Source: Heliophilum fasciatum (GTDB lineage: Bacteria > Bacillota > Desulfitobacteriia > Heliobacteriales > Heliobacteriaceae). Taken from it: DNA of 64,000 nucleotides. The position numbers and the translations under genes were made by a program. The stretch covers positions 1 through 64,000 of the forward strand of contig NZ_SLXT01000014.1 of NCBI RefSeq assembly GCF_004341395.1. Direction: 5' to 3'. This document shows, piece by piece, positions 25,610-34,370 of this stretch (the first letter of the stretch is position 1; every line of letters starts with the position of its first letter). The notes under the pieces are model-generated. The model had not been told where the DNA came from, searched no databases, and saw only the letters and a list, made by a program, of their open reading frames with translations.

Positions 25610-27181
25610 ATGACCTTCCGCGCTGAGCACCCCCCCGCCGGTTTCTCGCCCCTGCAGCTCGCTGATTTTGCCCATCCATCATCGCAGATCGCTATCTCCT
25701 GGGCCGTCATTGGCTTAGGCGCAGGCGGTGGTAAAATCGCCGATACATTTGCCAGCATCAAAAACCAAAACCAGCAATCGTTCTATCCTACGCTGGCGAT
25801 CAACAGCTATCTCGGTGATCTCAAAGCGCTCAAGCATGTTCCCGATGACCAACGGCTCAACCTGATCGGCTATGAAGCCGGTTGTGGACAAAGCCCCTAC
25901 AAAGGCTATCAAGCCCTTTGCGACCTGCGCAATAAAGATCGCGTCTGGGAAAAAATCAACAGCATCAGCACCAATGCGCAAGCGATCTGGGTAACGGCCA
26001 GCCTTGGCGGCAACACCGGCACCGGCGGGATCAGCGAACTGATCGGCTGGGCCGCCTACACCCAAAAACCGGTCGGTGCCATTCTCACCTTGCCGCGCAA
26101 AGGTAATCTGGAAGAGCTCAGCAACGCCCTGGACGCCTTAGCACCCATCTATAACGATTTACTCGGCCCTGAAGCGGATCGTCCGCTCAAATCGCTGATC
26201 ATCGTGGACAACGAGAAGATCTACCAGGACTATCTGCGCGATAAACAAGCCCACCTCGTACCGGAAGGCATAGATTGGATGACCTACGCCAATACCAAAC
26301 TGGCCCATACCCTCCACGAATTAAACGTGCTCCCTACCAGTGCCAGTGATGTTAACTTCGACCCCGAAGATTTTCGCAAAGTGCTTTTCTCCAGCGGCAG
26401 TATCACTTTTGCCAAGCATCTGATACGAACAGTGCCCACCTTTTCCGAACAAGACTTAAAAGAAGAAGTGCTGCGCACCGTCGTCGACGGCGGTATGCTC
26501 TCCCGTGGTTTTGACGATGAAACCGGTGTGATCGCCGGTGCCGTATGTTTGATCATTCCCGAAGGCAGCCGCGTAGCCACCGTGAACAGCCTGGAAGTGA
26601 TCAGCGATGAACTAAAAGCCAAGTTTCCAGGCTTACGGGCCGGCCTGCAGCAAGGCTACACCACGTGGGAACAGAAAAACCAAATGCTCGTCTATACGCT
26701 CATGAGTCTTACCGCCTTGCCTGAACGGGCGCAGCACCTCAAAGAAGAGCATAAAGCCTTAAAAGCGGAGCAAGAAGCGCTTTATGCCCGGCGCGCTTCC
26801 AGCCGCATCGAACATCGCGGCGGGGCCTCGGCACCGCGCCATGTTTCCACCTTTACCGGCTTTTCGGCATCGGGACCGTCCACATCGCCCTTTGCCATAT
26901 CGCCGTCGTCGCCAACACCGCTGACACCGGCTGCGCAACCGCGTAATGAGCCCGCGTGGCCCGCATGGAAAAGCCCTACGTCCGCTGAGGACGAAGCGCT
27001 CGAAGAACAACTTACCTGGCCTGGACGGAAATCACCGGCGCCTTCACCGCTGGTCAACGCAACGACTCAGCAAGCCAAAGAATCTCTCGCTTCCCTGGCG
27101 CCCAACAACAATGGCTCTTTCAATGATTTATTACCGAAGAAGCAAAAACAACAACACCATAAAAACAAATATCCCCAATAA
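25610..27181 (+). CDS. TubZ-like tubulin/FtsZ-family GTPase, copy 1
   Basis: A 523-residue tubulin-superfamily protein. The N-terminal nucleotide loop is GLGAGGGK (35-42). The tubulin signature reads GGNTGTGG (133-140), with Asn replacing the usual third Gly. The T7 catalytic loop NFDPED (249-254) keeps the NxDxxD/E pattern needed for GTP hydrolysis. Segments GYEAGCGQSP, AILTLPR and ANTKLAHTLHELN align with plasmid TubZ of Bacillus thuringiensis better than with FtsZ. A disordered Pro/Ser-rich tail follows residue 400 and ends with FNDLLPKKQKQ. Start chosen at ATG 25610 because it and its context match copy 2 exactly. No TubR-like gene or iterons are visible nearby. Filament formation is inferred. 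Confidence 0.85.
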   Translation: MTFRAEHPPAGFSPLQLADFAHPSSQIAISWAVIGLGAGGGKIADTFASIKNQNQQSFYPTLAINSYLGDLKALKHVPDDQRLNLIGYEAGCGQSPYKGYQALCDLRNKDRVWEKINSISTNAQAIWVTASLGGNTGTGGISELIGWAAYTQKPVGAILTLPRKGNLEELSNALDALAPIYNDLLGPEADRPLKSLIIVDNEKIYQDYLRDKQAHLVPEGIDWMTYANTKLAHTLHELNVLPTSASDVNFDPEDFRKVLFSSGSITFAKHLIRTVPTFSEQDLKEEVLRTVVDGGMLSRGFDDETGVIAGAVCLIIPEGSRVATVNSLEVISDELKAKFPGLRAGLQQGYTTWEQKNQMLVYTLMSLTALPERAQHLKEEHKALKAEQEALYARRASSRIEHRGGASAPRHVSTFTGFSASGPSTSPFAISPSSPTPLTPAAQPRNEPAWPAWKSPTSAEDEALEEQLTWPGRKSPAPSPLVNATTQQAKESLASLAPNNNGSFNDLLPKKQKQQHHKNKYPQ

Positions 27182-27210
27182 AAGCAATAACCCCAATGAT
27201 TTCATCAACC

Positions 27211-27242
27211 CAAGAGAGGCAATTATGTCTCTCTTGCTTTTA
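27211..27242 (+). terminator. Probable terminator of tubulin copy 1
   Basis: CAAGAGAG and CTCTCTTG form an 8-base stem with a 10-base loop, followed by a short T-rich stretch. It separates the two tubulin genes. Confidence 0.6.
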
Positions 27243-27301
27243 TTCTACCGTATCGGTGTAACCAATGATGCAACCGCCAATGACGACAGCTTTTTTCTTT
27301 C

Positions 27302-27330
27302 TAGACATCAAAATAGGCAATCGTTATAAT
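27302..27330 (+). promoter_or_regulatory. Sigma-A-type promoter of tubulin copy 2
   Basis: TAGACA (27302-27307) and a perfect TATAAT (27325-27330) are separated by 17 bases. The transcript would have a leader of about 175 bases before the ATG at 27512. I see no known riboswitch in that leader. Confidence 0.8.
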
Positions 27331-27511
27331 AAGAGTTGATCTTCCCGAACTTTTGGTGATCCAAGCTATGTAAAGGCTCTTTTGTCGATATTGAAGATAC
27401 GATCAAAGGATGCTTGCTCGCATCGTTTGCCTCGTAAGCACCCTGAAGTACCCACCAAAAGAGAGACCCCTACGTACGTATGTCTAGCACATCACGAAAG
27501 GAGCCTACACC

Positions 27512-28951
27512 ATGACCTTCCGCGCTGGGAACGACCATGTAAGCCTCCTACCGGTTCAATTGCAGTCTTTTGCTCAGCAATCCACCCAGATTGCCCTTCC
27601 CTGGACTGTCATCGGACTGGGTGCAGGCGGTGGTAAGATTGCCGACGCCTTTGCCAACATCAGAAATCGCAACAATCAACCGGTCTATCCGACCTTGGCG
27701 ATCAACAGCTATCTCGGTGATCTGACGGCCCTCAATCACATTCCCGAAAACCATCGCTTGGGGCTCATTGGCTACGAAAACGGCTGCGGCCACAGCCCCT
27801 ACAAGGGATACCAAGCACTGAACGACGCACGAAACAAAGATCGCGTCTGGGAAAAAATCAATGCCGTCAGCGCCAGTTCGCAAGCGATCTGGTTAGCCGC
27901 CAGTCTCGGCGGCGGTACGGGAACGGGTGGTATCGGTGAGCTGATCACCTGGGCTGCCTACACCCAAAAACCCATCGGTGCCATTCTTACCTTACCGCGT
28001 CGCGGCAATCTGGAAGAATTGGGCAATGCGTTGGACGCACTGGCACCGATCTATAACGATCTGCTGGGACCGGAACCGGATCGTCCGCTCAAATCCCTCA
28101 TCATTGTGGATAACGAAAAAGTCTATCAAGACTATCTGGTCGATAAGGCGGCAGGCCAAGTTCCTGACGGCATGGATTGGATGACCTATGCCAACACCAA
28201 ATTGGCCCACATCCTGCATGAATTAAATGTGATTCCTACCGGTGCCAGTGACGTTAACTTTGACCCGGAAGATTTCCGCAAAGTGCTTTTTTCCGGCGGC
28301 AGCGTCACCTTTGCCAAGCAACTGGTGCGCGCGGATGCCACCTTTGGCGATCATCAATTAAAAAATGAAGTGCTCAGCACCGTCGTCGGCGGCAATGTCC
28401 TGGCCTCCGGCTTTGACTTTGAAACCGGTGTGATTGCCGGCGCTGTTTGCTTGATGGTGCCGGAAAACAGCCGTGTGGCCAACGTTAACAGCTTGGAAGT
28501 CGTCAGTGACGAACTGAAAACTCAGTTCCCCGGTTTGCGGGCTTGTTTACAACAAGGCTATACCATGTGGGACAGCAAAAATCACATGCTCATCTACTCG
28601 ATCATGAGCCTCAATACGCTTCCCGAACGAGGACAATATCTCAAGGTCGAACATGAAGCCATGCGCACTGAACAGGAAGCACTCCTGAATCGCCGTGCCA
28701 TGACCCGCATCGAACATACTGGTGGTGCTTCGGCACCGCGCCATGTTGCTCCCTTTGCCGGATTCCCGGCCAACGGCCCTGCCGTTTCACCTTTTTCTAC
28801 TTTCCCGGCAAACAACTCTCCCTTTATGTCCAAACCGGAAACGCAACCGATGGTGTATCAACCCATCGAGCCGCCCGTGTACCCCACCCCATCACGGCCG
28901 AATCCCTTTGCCGAACTGCTGATCAATAAAAAATCAAGAATGATGGAATAA
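27512..28951 (+). CDS. TubZ-like tubulin/FtsZ-family GTPase, copy 2
   Basis: A 479-residue paralogue of the preceding gene, collinear throughout the core. It has GLGAGGGK (35-42), the canonical tubulin signature GGGTGTGG (133-140) and the same T7 loop NFDPED. The tail shares RIEH-GGASAPRHV with copy 1, then differs, but again ends in a short motif, FAELLINKK, comparable to FNDLLPKK. The ribosome-binding region ACGAAAGGAGC and the first five codons are the same in both genes, indicating tandem duplication. Unlike copy 1 it has a vegetative-type promoter. A role in DNA or spore-compartment positioning is possible but unproven. Confidence 0.86.
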   Translation: MTFRAGNDHVSLLPVQLQSFAQQSTQIALPWTVIGLGAGGGKIADAFANIRNRNNQPVYPTLAINSYLGDLTALNHIPENHRLGLIGYENGCGHSPYKGYQALNDARNKDRVWEKINAVSASSQAIWLAASLGGGTGTGGIGELITWAAYTQKPIGAILTLPRRGNLEELGNALDALAPIYNDLLGPEPDRPLKSLIIVDNEKVYQDYLVDKAAGQVPDGMDWMTYANTKLAHILHELNVIPTGASDVNFDPEDFRKVLFSGGSVTFAKQLVRADATFGDHQLKNEVLSTVVGGNVLASGFDFETGVIAGAVCLMVPENSRVANVNSLEVVSDELKTQFPGLRACLQQGYTMWDSKNHMLIYSIMSLNTLPERGQYLKVEHEAMRTEQEALLNRRAMTRIEHTGGASAPRHVAPFAGFPANGPAVSPFSTFPANNSPFMSKPETQPMVYQPIEPPVYPTPSRPNPFAELLINKKSRMME

Positions 28952-28953
28952 TC

Positions 28954-28987
28954 AAAAGAGCCGCCGAAACCTTCGGCGGCTCTTTTT
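28954..28987. terminator. Bidirectional terminator between convergent genes
   Basis: AAAAGAGCCGCCGAA and TTCGGCGGCTCTTTTT form a 15-base stem with a 3-base loop. It serves tubulin copy 2 and the convergent unknown gene. Confidence 0.92.
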
Positions 28988-28989
28988 CA

Positions 28990-30687
28990 TTACCGTTTGA
29001 GCGGAACCAGCGCCAGTTTCCAAGGACCTTGCGAGTTTGGCGCCAGTCCGATGCGGATCACATGCGTCTGGGTGCCTTCATCAGGGAAAACATAAAGCAC
29101 TTTTCCAGATCCCACCGGACGCAGTTTATCGGGATTGCGATAATATTCCATATACTTCGGATCGCTAATCCGCACGGTGCGGATATTTTCCTCTCCTTCA
29201 TCGCAAGAGGCCGTAATAAATTGATTGTAAATATCCACATCGGCGATTTTCGGGTTATCGGCAGGCGCCACACTTCCTTGGATCGCCAGGGCCGTTGGCC
29301 CCTCCATGGTCAGGGTAAATTCATAGATGGCACCATAGGCTCCATTGTTTTCGGTTTTGCGCGGCTTCGCTTGATTTTTCAGGATAAAACCGTAGGCGTC
29401 CGCTCCTTGCATCGCATCATTGCTGAATTTCGTCGGATCATAATTGGGCTTCGCCGGATCATCGCGCTGTGCATCGAAGGCACTGCCGATGGTGATCGTC
29501 TGCACACCGTCATTGGCGGCATTGTAGGTAAAGGACTTTTTCCGTGTAATGCCTTCGGTGATCAAACCGCGCTGATGGTACGTACTTTGATCAGACGTCA
29601 ACACCGCCGACGGTGTTGTCATCTGCGTAAAAAACTGCTCCAAGTCCGTATTGGAACGGGCGATAAAGCTGCGTATGCCAATCTGTTCGCCCGCTTTGAG
29701 GCGATCCAGCGTCAATACTTCACCGGTTTGTCGATCGCGAAAGACAAAATCGCCCATGATGATGGCCCATCCTTGCGGACCGGTCTGTTCATACAGCCAG
29801 ACCCGACCGCCGGGATTCATCGTCCCCCATAATTTTTCCTCCGGCGCCGGCTTGAGAAAATGGCTCATCACAATATTGCCCAGTTGGCTTCCCGTAAACT
29901 CCGGTATGGTTTCTCCCGGTGTCAGTGGCTTCATATCTTCCAGATACAACCGTGTTCCGTCGGAGAGCCGATTGACACCCTTGCCCAACCGCTTATAGTA
30001 CACATCAACGGTTCGACGGGTATTGTTGACAAAAACAAGACCCATCTGGGCCGAAATATTTTTAACTTCCTTTCCATAGTCAGCCAGTGCATTGTAATGA
30101 GCATAAAGTACCCGCAGGTCTCCTGATTTGGAAATCACATTATCCACACGCGTCAAGATTCCTGGCTTTTGTGGCTTTACCGGTACTTGCGAAAGAAACA
30201 GTGACTGTCCCGGGACCGTTTCTAAGGTCGATCCGGCGCTCAGTGACGCTCCTTGGGTAAACAGTTCCGGCGGCACTTCGTCACCAACCTGCCAAAGGCC
30301 GGTTGCTTCTTTTTTCACCGCAGCGACCTCGGAATCATCGGGAGCAATCGGTTGGGCCCAAGTAGCGACGATGATCAAAAACAGTACCAACGTAAGGGTG
30401 GCCCATCGCAAAGCCAGGAAGAAAAAATGGCCCAAACCGCGCCGCACCGGCCGGCCAAAACGATCGGCACCTCGTCGCCGCGAACCTTGCCGTCGCCCAA
30501 AACCTTGCCGCTCAAAGCTTCGCGGCGCCGCGCTCGGCCGCCCAAAGTCCTGCTGCCCCGAACCTGACCGCTCTGAACTTGGACGCGCCCCATCCTGACG
30601 GTCCGGATTCTGCTGTTCCAAGCTTCGCCGCTCAGCATTTCGTCTGTCCACGTTTCGCTTCTTAAAATCCCGCTTCTTCATGAACAC
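28990..30687 (-). CDS. Unknown membrane-anchored protein with Arg-rich pentapeptide-repeat N-terminus
   Basis: A 565-residue protein I do not recognise. Residues 1-85 are very basic and low-complexity, in rough five-residue units such as RNVDR, RNAER, RSLEQ, QNPDR, RSFER and QGFGR. One membrane helix follows (FFFLALRWATLTLVLFLIIV, about 88-107). The remaining 450 residues should lie outside the membrane and look globular and beta-rich, with no cysteine cluster or known catalytic motif visible. The topology would put the basic tail in the cytoplasm, where it could bind DNA, RNA or an acidic protein. It is convergent with tubulin copy 2. Confidence 0.7.
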   Translation of the reverse strand: MFMKKRDFKKRNVDRRNAERRSLEQQNPDRQDGARPSSERSGSGQQDFGRPSAAPRSFERQGFGRRQGSRRRGADRFGRPVRRGLGHFFFLALRWATLTLVLFLIIVATWAQPIAPDDSEVAAVKKEATGLWQVGDEVPPELFTQGASLSAGSTLETVPGQSLFLSQVPVKPQKPGILTRVDNVISKSGDLRVLYAHYNALADYGKEVKNISAQMGLVFVNNTRRTVDVYYKRLGKGVNRLSDGTRLYLEDMKPLTPGETIPEFTGSQLGNIVMSHFLKPAPEEKLWGTMNPGGRVWLYEQTGPQGWAIIMGDFVFRDRQTGEVLTLDRLKAGEQIGIRSFIARSNTDLEQFFTQMTTPSAVLTSDQSTYHQRGLITEGITRKKSFTYNAANDGVQTITIGSAFDAQRDDPAKPNYDPTKFSNDAMQGADAYGFILKNQAKPRKTENNGAYGAIYEFTLTMEGPTALAIQGSVAPADNPKIADVDIYNQFITASCDEGEENIRTVRISDPKYMEYYRNPDKLRPVGSGKVLYVFPDEGTQTHVIRIGLAPNSQGPWKLALVPLKR

Positions 30688-30775
30688 ACCCTTCTACATC
30701 CTGTATTTTCTTATGCCAAAGATATTTCTGTTTAATTTTATCAAAGCCGTCCTGGAGATTCTACGCCATCAACGC

Positions 30776-30808
30776 AAAAAGCGCCATCTTTCGCAGATAG
30801 CGCTTTTT
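30776..30808 (-). terminator. Intrinsic terminator of the cbi operon
   Basis: AAAAAGCGC-ATCT and AGAT-GCGCTTTTT form an interrupted stem with a T tract on the leftward strand, directly at the cbiO stop. Confidence 0.85.
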
Positions 30809-31649
30809 ATTTTTTGGGCCAAGCCCGGACGATCTGTTCGGTTAAGGCAGCGCGCGTCAGCGGCGGTTCCCCTTCCAGCGGCAGACCGGCAAGACGCAGA
30901 TCATGAAAAACCTGCACCGGCCAAGGGGGTGTTAACCCCACGGAAAGCAATCGCTCCTGCTGCGCCAGTACCCCCTGCGGAGCCCCTTGATAAATGACCT
31001 GACCGGCTTGCAAGACGATCACCATATCGGCCCAATCGGCAACCACATCCATCTGATGGACCGCCATCACCAGCGTCGTTCCCGCCCGGTGCAATTGCGC
31101 CAACAGGGCCAAAATCTCCTGCTGGCCGGCCGGATCAAGCCACGCCAGCGGCTCATCGAGCACCATCACATCGGGCTGCATGGCATAGACGCCGGCAATG
31201 GAAACGCGTTTTTTTTGACCATAGCTGAGCGCGTGCACCGGCCGGTTACGAAGTGGCTCCGTACCGGTAGCGATCAACGCTTCCTCGACGCGCCGGCGCA
31301 CTTCGTCTTCGGTCAAGCCCATATTCAGCGGGCCAAAGGAGATGTCTTGCTCCACCGACGCCGAAAACAACTGCACATCAGGATCCTGAAAAACCAGTCC
31401 GACCTGGCGTCGCCACTGTTCAAGATCGCGTCGGCCATAGGTCATGAGGCGACCGTCAAGCTTGATTTCTCCCTGACTGGGCCGTAGCGTGCCATTCAGT
31501 GTCAAAAACAGCGTCGACTTGCCGGCACCATTGGCACCGACGATAGCCGTTTTCCCACCACGGGGGATGTCCAGGGACACACCCTGCAGCGCCGGTGTGC
31601 CGTCGGCATAGGCAAAATGTACATCTCGTAACGTCAACATCCCATTCAC
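30807..31649 (-). CDS. cbiO: Cobalt ECF transporter ATPase CbiO
   Basis: A 280-residue ABC ATPase energising cobalt uptake. Walker A GANGAGKST, signature LSYGQKKRV, Walker B VMVLDEPLAWLDP and the switch histidine in MAVHQMD are all present. It overlaps the upstream cbiQ by 4 bases. As the last gene of cbiMNQO it is controlled by the cobalamin riboswitch upstream of cbiM. Confidence 0.95.
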   Translation of the reverse strand: MNGMLTLRDVHFAYADGTPALQGVSLDIPRGGKTAIVGANGAGKSTLFLTLNGTLRPSQGEIKLDGRLMTYGRRDLEQWRRQVGLVFQDPDVQLFSASVEQDISFGPLNMGLTEDEVRRRVEEALIATGTEPLRNRPVHALSYGQKKRVSIAGVYAMQPDVMVLDEPLAWLDPAGQQEILALLAQLHRAGTTLVMAVHQMDVVADWADMVIVLQAGQVIYQGAPQGVLAQQERLLSVGLTPPWPVQVFHDLRLAGLPLEGEPPLTRAALTEQIVRAWPKK

Positions 31650-32389
31650 CCCGCACTTCGCCGGCGTGGCAACACCCGCAGTTCATCGTGATAACCTCGC
31701 GCCGCTAAAGCGACATAGAGCGCTTGCGCCCGTAAAAAAGAGCGTAGCAACAAATTCGCCGCCAAGATCCCTACCGAGCGGCGACCGTACCGCCATGATG
31801 CATAACCAAGGCGCGCTTCCTGCGAACGGTACATGGACTCTGTGGTTTCAAACAGCACAAAAATAAACCGGTACACCAGCAGCATCAGATCCAGTACCAG
31901 CGGCGGCATCCGCCACGATCGCAAGAGCATCAATACATCGACCATGGGCGTTGTCAACATCAAGGCCAAGCTCACGGCGGTGGCACCCATCGCCCGTGCC
32001 AACAACGTCAGGGCTTGTTCCATCCCCTGCGGCGTCACCGTCAGATAAAGCGGACCCAACTGCAACGAAGGAGCCCACGGAAGGCCCCATACCCCTTCTG
32101 TCGGAACTGAGCCATCAGGTACAGCGGTACTGAGCGAAAAAGCAACGGTCACTGTACCGACCAGCAAAAAAGCCGCCGGTACCAGCCAGATTCGCCAAAA
32201 GACCTTGGCCGGAATCTTAGCGCCGTACGTGACAGCCAGTGCGGTTGCCAGCCCGATCATCACAGGCACCGCCGGCCAAGGACTGAAAACAGCCATGGCC
32301 AGCGCCGCCAATGTCACTCCCGTTTTAAGCGCCGGCGACCGATCGCGCCAAGCATTGGCCCAGGCCCAGTGATCGATAGCCAGCATCAT
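31646..32389 (-). CDS. cbiQ: Cobalt ECF transporter membrane subunit CbiQ
   Basis: A 247-residue T-component with about five membrane helices. The coupling region contains the conserved Ala-Arg-Gly box (ALAARGYHDELR) and an earlier SWRYGRR segment. It couples CbiO to the CbiMN substrate module. It overlaps cbiN and cbiO by 4 bases each, which suggests tightly coupled translation. Confidence 0.94.
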   Translation of the reverse strand: MMLAIDHWAWANAWRDRSPALKTGVTLAALAMAVFSPWPAVPVMIGLATALAVTYGAKIPAKVFWRIWLVPAAFLLVGTVTVAFSLSTAVPDGSVPTEGVWGLPWAPSLQLGPLYLTVTPQGMEQALTLLARAMGATAVSLALMLTTPMVDVLMLLRSWRMPPLVLDLMLLVYRFIFVLFETTESMYRSQEARLGYASWRYGRRSVGILAANLLLRSFLRAQALYVALAARGYHDELRVLPRRRSAG

Positions 32390-32721
32390 CGTGAAGAAGC
32401 GCCCAGAGACGGTGAAGCCTTTTGCTCCTTCGCCGCTTCGGTGTGCTTCCGTTCATAACTGCGGCCCAGATAAAAACCGATAAAACCGGCACCCAGGGCT
32501 GCCTGCACAGCAAAGAGCAGTGATTCCATCTCGCCGCCCGGCGGCTCCCAAAACGATGTAAACCAAGGTTGATAGTCCGGTGCCAAATCCTGAATCACAC
32601 CTTCTGCTTGGGCATCAGCACCGGCAAAAGGCTCGTGTCCGTTATCATCAAAATCGATCCCCAACGGTATCAGTACCAAAAGCAGTGCCAACATCAACAG
32701 CAAGCCATTGCGTTTTCCCAC
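32386..32721 (-). CDS. cbiN: Cobalt transport protein CbiN
   Basis: A 111-residue small subunit with an N-terminal helix (LLLMLALLLVLIPLGI), an extracytoplasmic loop with the typical FAGADAQAEG segment, and a second helix near residues 66-84. CbiN supports CbiM-mediated cobalt binding. It starts at the base where cbiM ends and overlaps cbiQ by 4 bases. Confidence 0.93.
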   Translation of the reverse strand: MGKRNGLLLMLALLLVLIPLGIDFDDNGHEPFAGADAQAEGVIQDLAPDYQPWFTSFWEPPGGEMESLLFAVQAALGAGFIGFYLGRSYERKHTEAAKEQKASPSLGASSR

Positions 32722-33398
32722 TACGCCTTCACCTCCAGGCGCAGCAGCACTTTCAGGGCTGCCAATTCCCGCGCACTATACTTGGTCAGCACATTGACGA
32801 TCACTACGGTGATCAACCCTTCGATGATCGCCAGTGGTACTTGCGTCACAGCAAAAACGGTAGCAAACTTAGCCAAAGAGCCGATGATGCCTGACGTTGG
32901 ATCGGGGAAAGCCAAGGCCAATTGCACTGACGTCGTGATATAGGTGGCCAAATCACCCAGCGCGGCCGCCATAAATACCGATAGCGCCAAAGGCCACTGC
33001 CTTTGCTGCCCCAAGCGATAAATCCCGTAGGCTACAAAGGGCCCCACGATGGCCATGGCAAAGACATTGGCCCCGAGCGTCGTCAAGCCACCGTGCGCCA
33101 ACAGTAAGGCTTGAAACAAAAGCACGATCGTACCCAACACAGTCATCGCCGTTGGTCCAAAAAGCACAGCACCCAAACCGGTGCCGGTCAAGTGCGAAGA
33201 ACTGCCGGTCACCGACGGCAATTTCAGCGCCGAAATCACAAAGGAAAACGCCCCGGCTACACCAAGCAGCATCTTCGCTTCCGGATGCTCGTCGACCTTT
33301 TTTTTGATGGAACGCACACCGTGCACAACAAAGGGTGCTGACACCATCGTCCAGGCAATGGCATGGGTCGCCGGTAAAAAACCTTCCATAATATGCAT
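32721..33398 (-). CDS. cbiM: Cobalt ECF substrate-binding membrane protein CbiM
   Basis: A 225-residue S-component. The mature N-terminus MHIMEGFLP provides the conserved His2 metal ligand, and later His residues ([15 protein letters not shown]) complete the cobalt site. It has about six to seven membrane helices. AAAGGGGG precedes the ATG. It is the first gene after the cobalamin riboswitch. Confidence 0.97.
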   Translation of the reverse strand: MHIMEGFLPATHAIAWTMVSAPFVVHGVRSIKKKVDEHPEAKMLLGVAGAFSFVISALKLPSVTGSSSHLTGTGLGAVLFGPTAMTVLGTIVLLFQALLLAHGGLTTLGANVFAMAIVGPFVAYGIYRLGQQRQWPLALSVFMAAALGDLATYITTSVQLALAFPDPTSGIIGSLAKFATVFAVTQVPLAIIEGLITVVIVNVLTKYSARELAALKVLLRLEVKA

Positions 33399-33574
33399 CG
33401 CAGGATCCCCCCTTTACGTCATTGGTGCCGACAGTGCTTGCTTCCACTGCGGCCCATACCATTGGTTGTCTTTGGACTCTTGAGGTTCACCTGGCAATGA
33501 CCCCACCCGGAATTGGTCTTTCTTCTTTTGGTCATCGAATAAATCGAACAAAAAAAAACCCTCCTTTCCCACGA

Positions 33575-33775
33575 AAGTGGCACTTGTCTGTCAAAGGCAG
33601 GTCTCCTGGCTCTGGCGTCATCCTTCCTCATCCCCTTCCCAGGCCTAGGCCCAGTGGGATCTTGATGAGGTCGTCTTCCATCACAGTAACATGGGCTGCC
33701 GGGGATTTGCACCTCGTTCCCTTTTCACCGACGAACGCAGCGCGAACGTCGACACCTTTGACTTAATTCTTTTGT
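33575..33775 (-). promoter_or_regulatory. Cobalamin (B12) riboswitch upstream of cbiMNQO
   Basis: On the minus strand the B12 box AGCCAGGAGACCTGCC lies at 33611-33596. The 5' core GGGAACGAGGTGCAAATCCCC and GGCAGCCC lie about 33722-33690. Together these are the diagnostic blocks of the AdoCbl class. A short hairpin CCACTTTCGTGG and a T run follow (33585-33550), consistent with a control element. It would repress cobalt uptake when cobalamin is plentiful. The 150 bases down to cbiM hold no gene I can support. Confidence 0.93.
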
Positions 33776-33928
33776 GACCCTTCTTTTGTGACTCTGCTTA
33801 ATGATAGCATTCAAGGTTCACCTTGACAACGTCATCCGAATGTTTCAACCATTTTATCTCTTGCATGCATAATCCTTGACTTACCACTCCAAACTAAAAG
33901 CAGTAATATACACAGGGGGATGAAAATT

Positions 33929-34237
33929 ATGGCTAAACCTGATAATCGCGCAGACAACGTCGAAAACATCCAAAGCATCATCGACCATACCATGGAAGCA
34001 TTTCATAATGCAGAAGATCAAATCAAAGCCCATGGCGATCAAATGTCCGCCCAGGATCTCAACAACCTCAAAGCCAAAAACGAACGCCGCAAGGACGCCC
34101 TCGATGGGCTGCGCGCGGAGATCAAAGACGAAGCCCGTTACCAAGCCGAGGCCCATGACATGACCTCCAGCGATATTGCCAACCAAATCGCCGATGACGG
34201 TGCCAATCAGCACGCGAGTCAACAAGATCGTCCCTAG
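33929..34237 (+). CDS. tlp: Small acid-soluble spore protein, Tlp family
   Basis: A 102-residue hydrophilic protein that aligns with Bacillus Tlp: DNRADNVENIQSIIDHT near the N-terminus and LKAKNERRKDALDGLRAEIK in the middle are the family features. Tlp is made in the forespore and stored in the spore core. I chose the second ATG (33929) because AGGGGG lies 9 bases before it and touches the first ATG. I could not identify a convincing sigma-G promoter. Confidence 0.88.
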   Translation: MAKPDNRADNVENIQSIIDHTMEAFHNAEDQIKAHGDQMSAQDLNNLKAKNERRKDALDGLRAEIKDEARYQAEAHDMTSSDIANQIADDGANQHASQQDRP

Positions 34238-34335
34238 TCCCGCCTCAACCCAGGAAACATGCTCTTCGACGGGGGCGCCGCCATCGGTAAAAAACGGCGT
34301 CCTCCTCACTTTGAACAATTTCCAAAAAATCAATA

Positions 34336-34364
34336 CTTACTTTTTTTATTTCTTCGCGTATAAT
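34336..34364 (+). promoter_or_regulatory. Promoter of the structured ncRNA
   Basis: A perfect TATAAT (34359-34364) has a weak -35 CTTACT 17 bases upstream. A start near 34371 would place the first paired base of the RNA at the 5' end. Confidence 0.6.
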
Positions 34365-34370
34365 ACGTTG

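Noticed and set aside
27222-27330. Short plus-strand frame starting within the terminator between the tubulin genes
   Set aside because: Its start lies in the terminator stem and it overlaps the promoter of tubulin copy 2.
33840-33928. Sigma-G promoter for tlp
   Set aside because: CAT-containing -10-like sites exist, but none has a -35 (GMATR) at the right distance.
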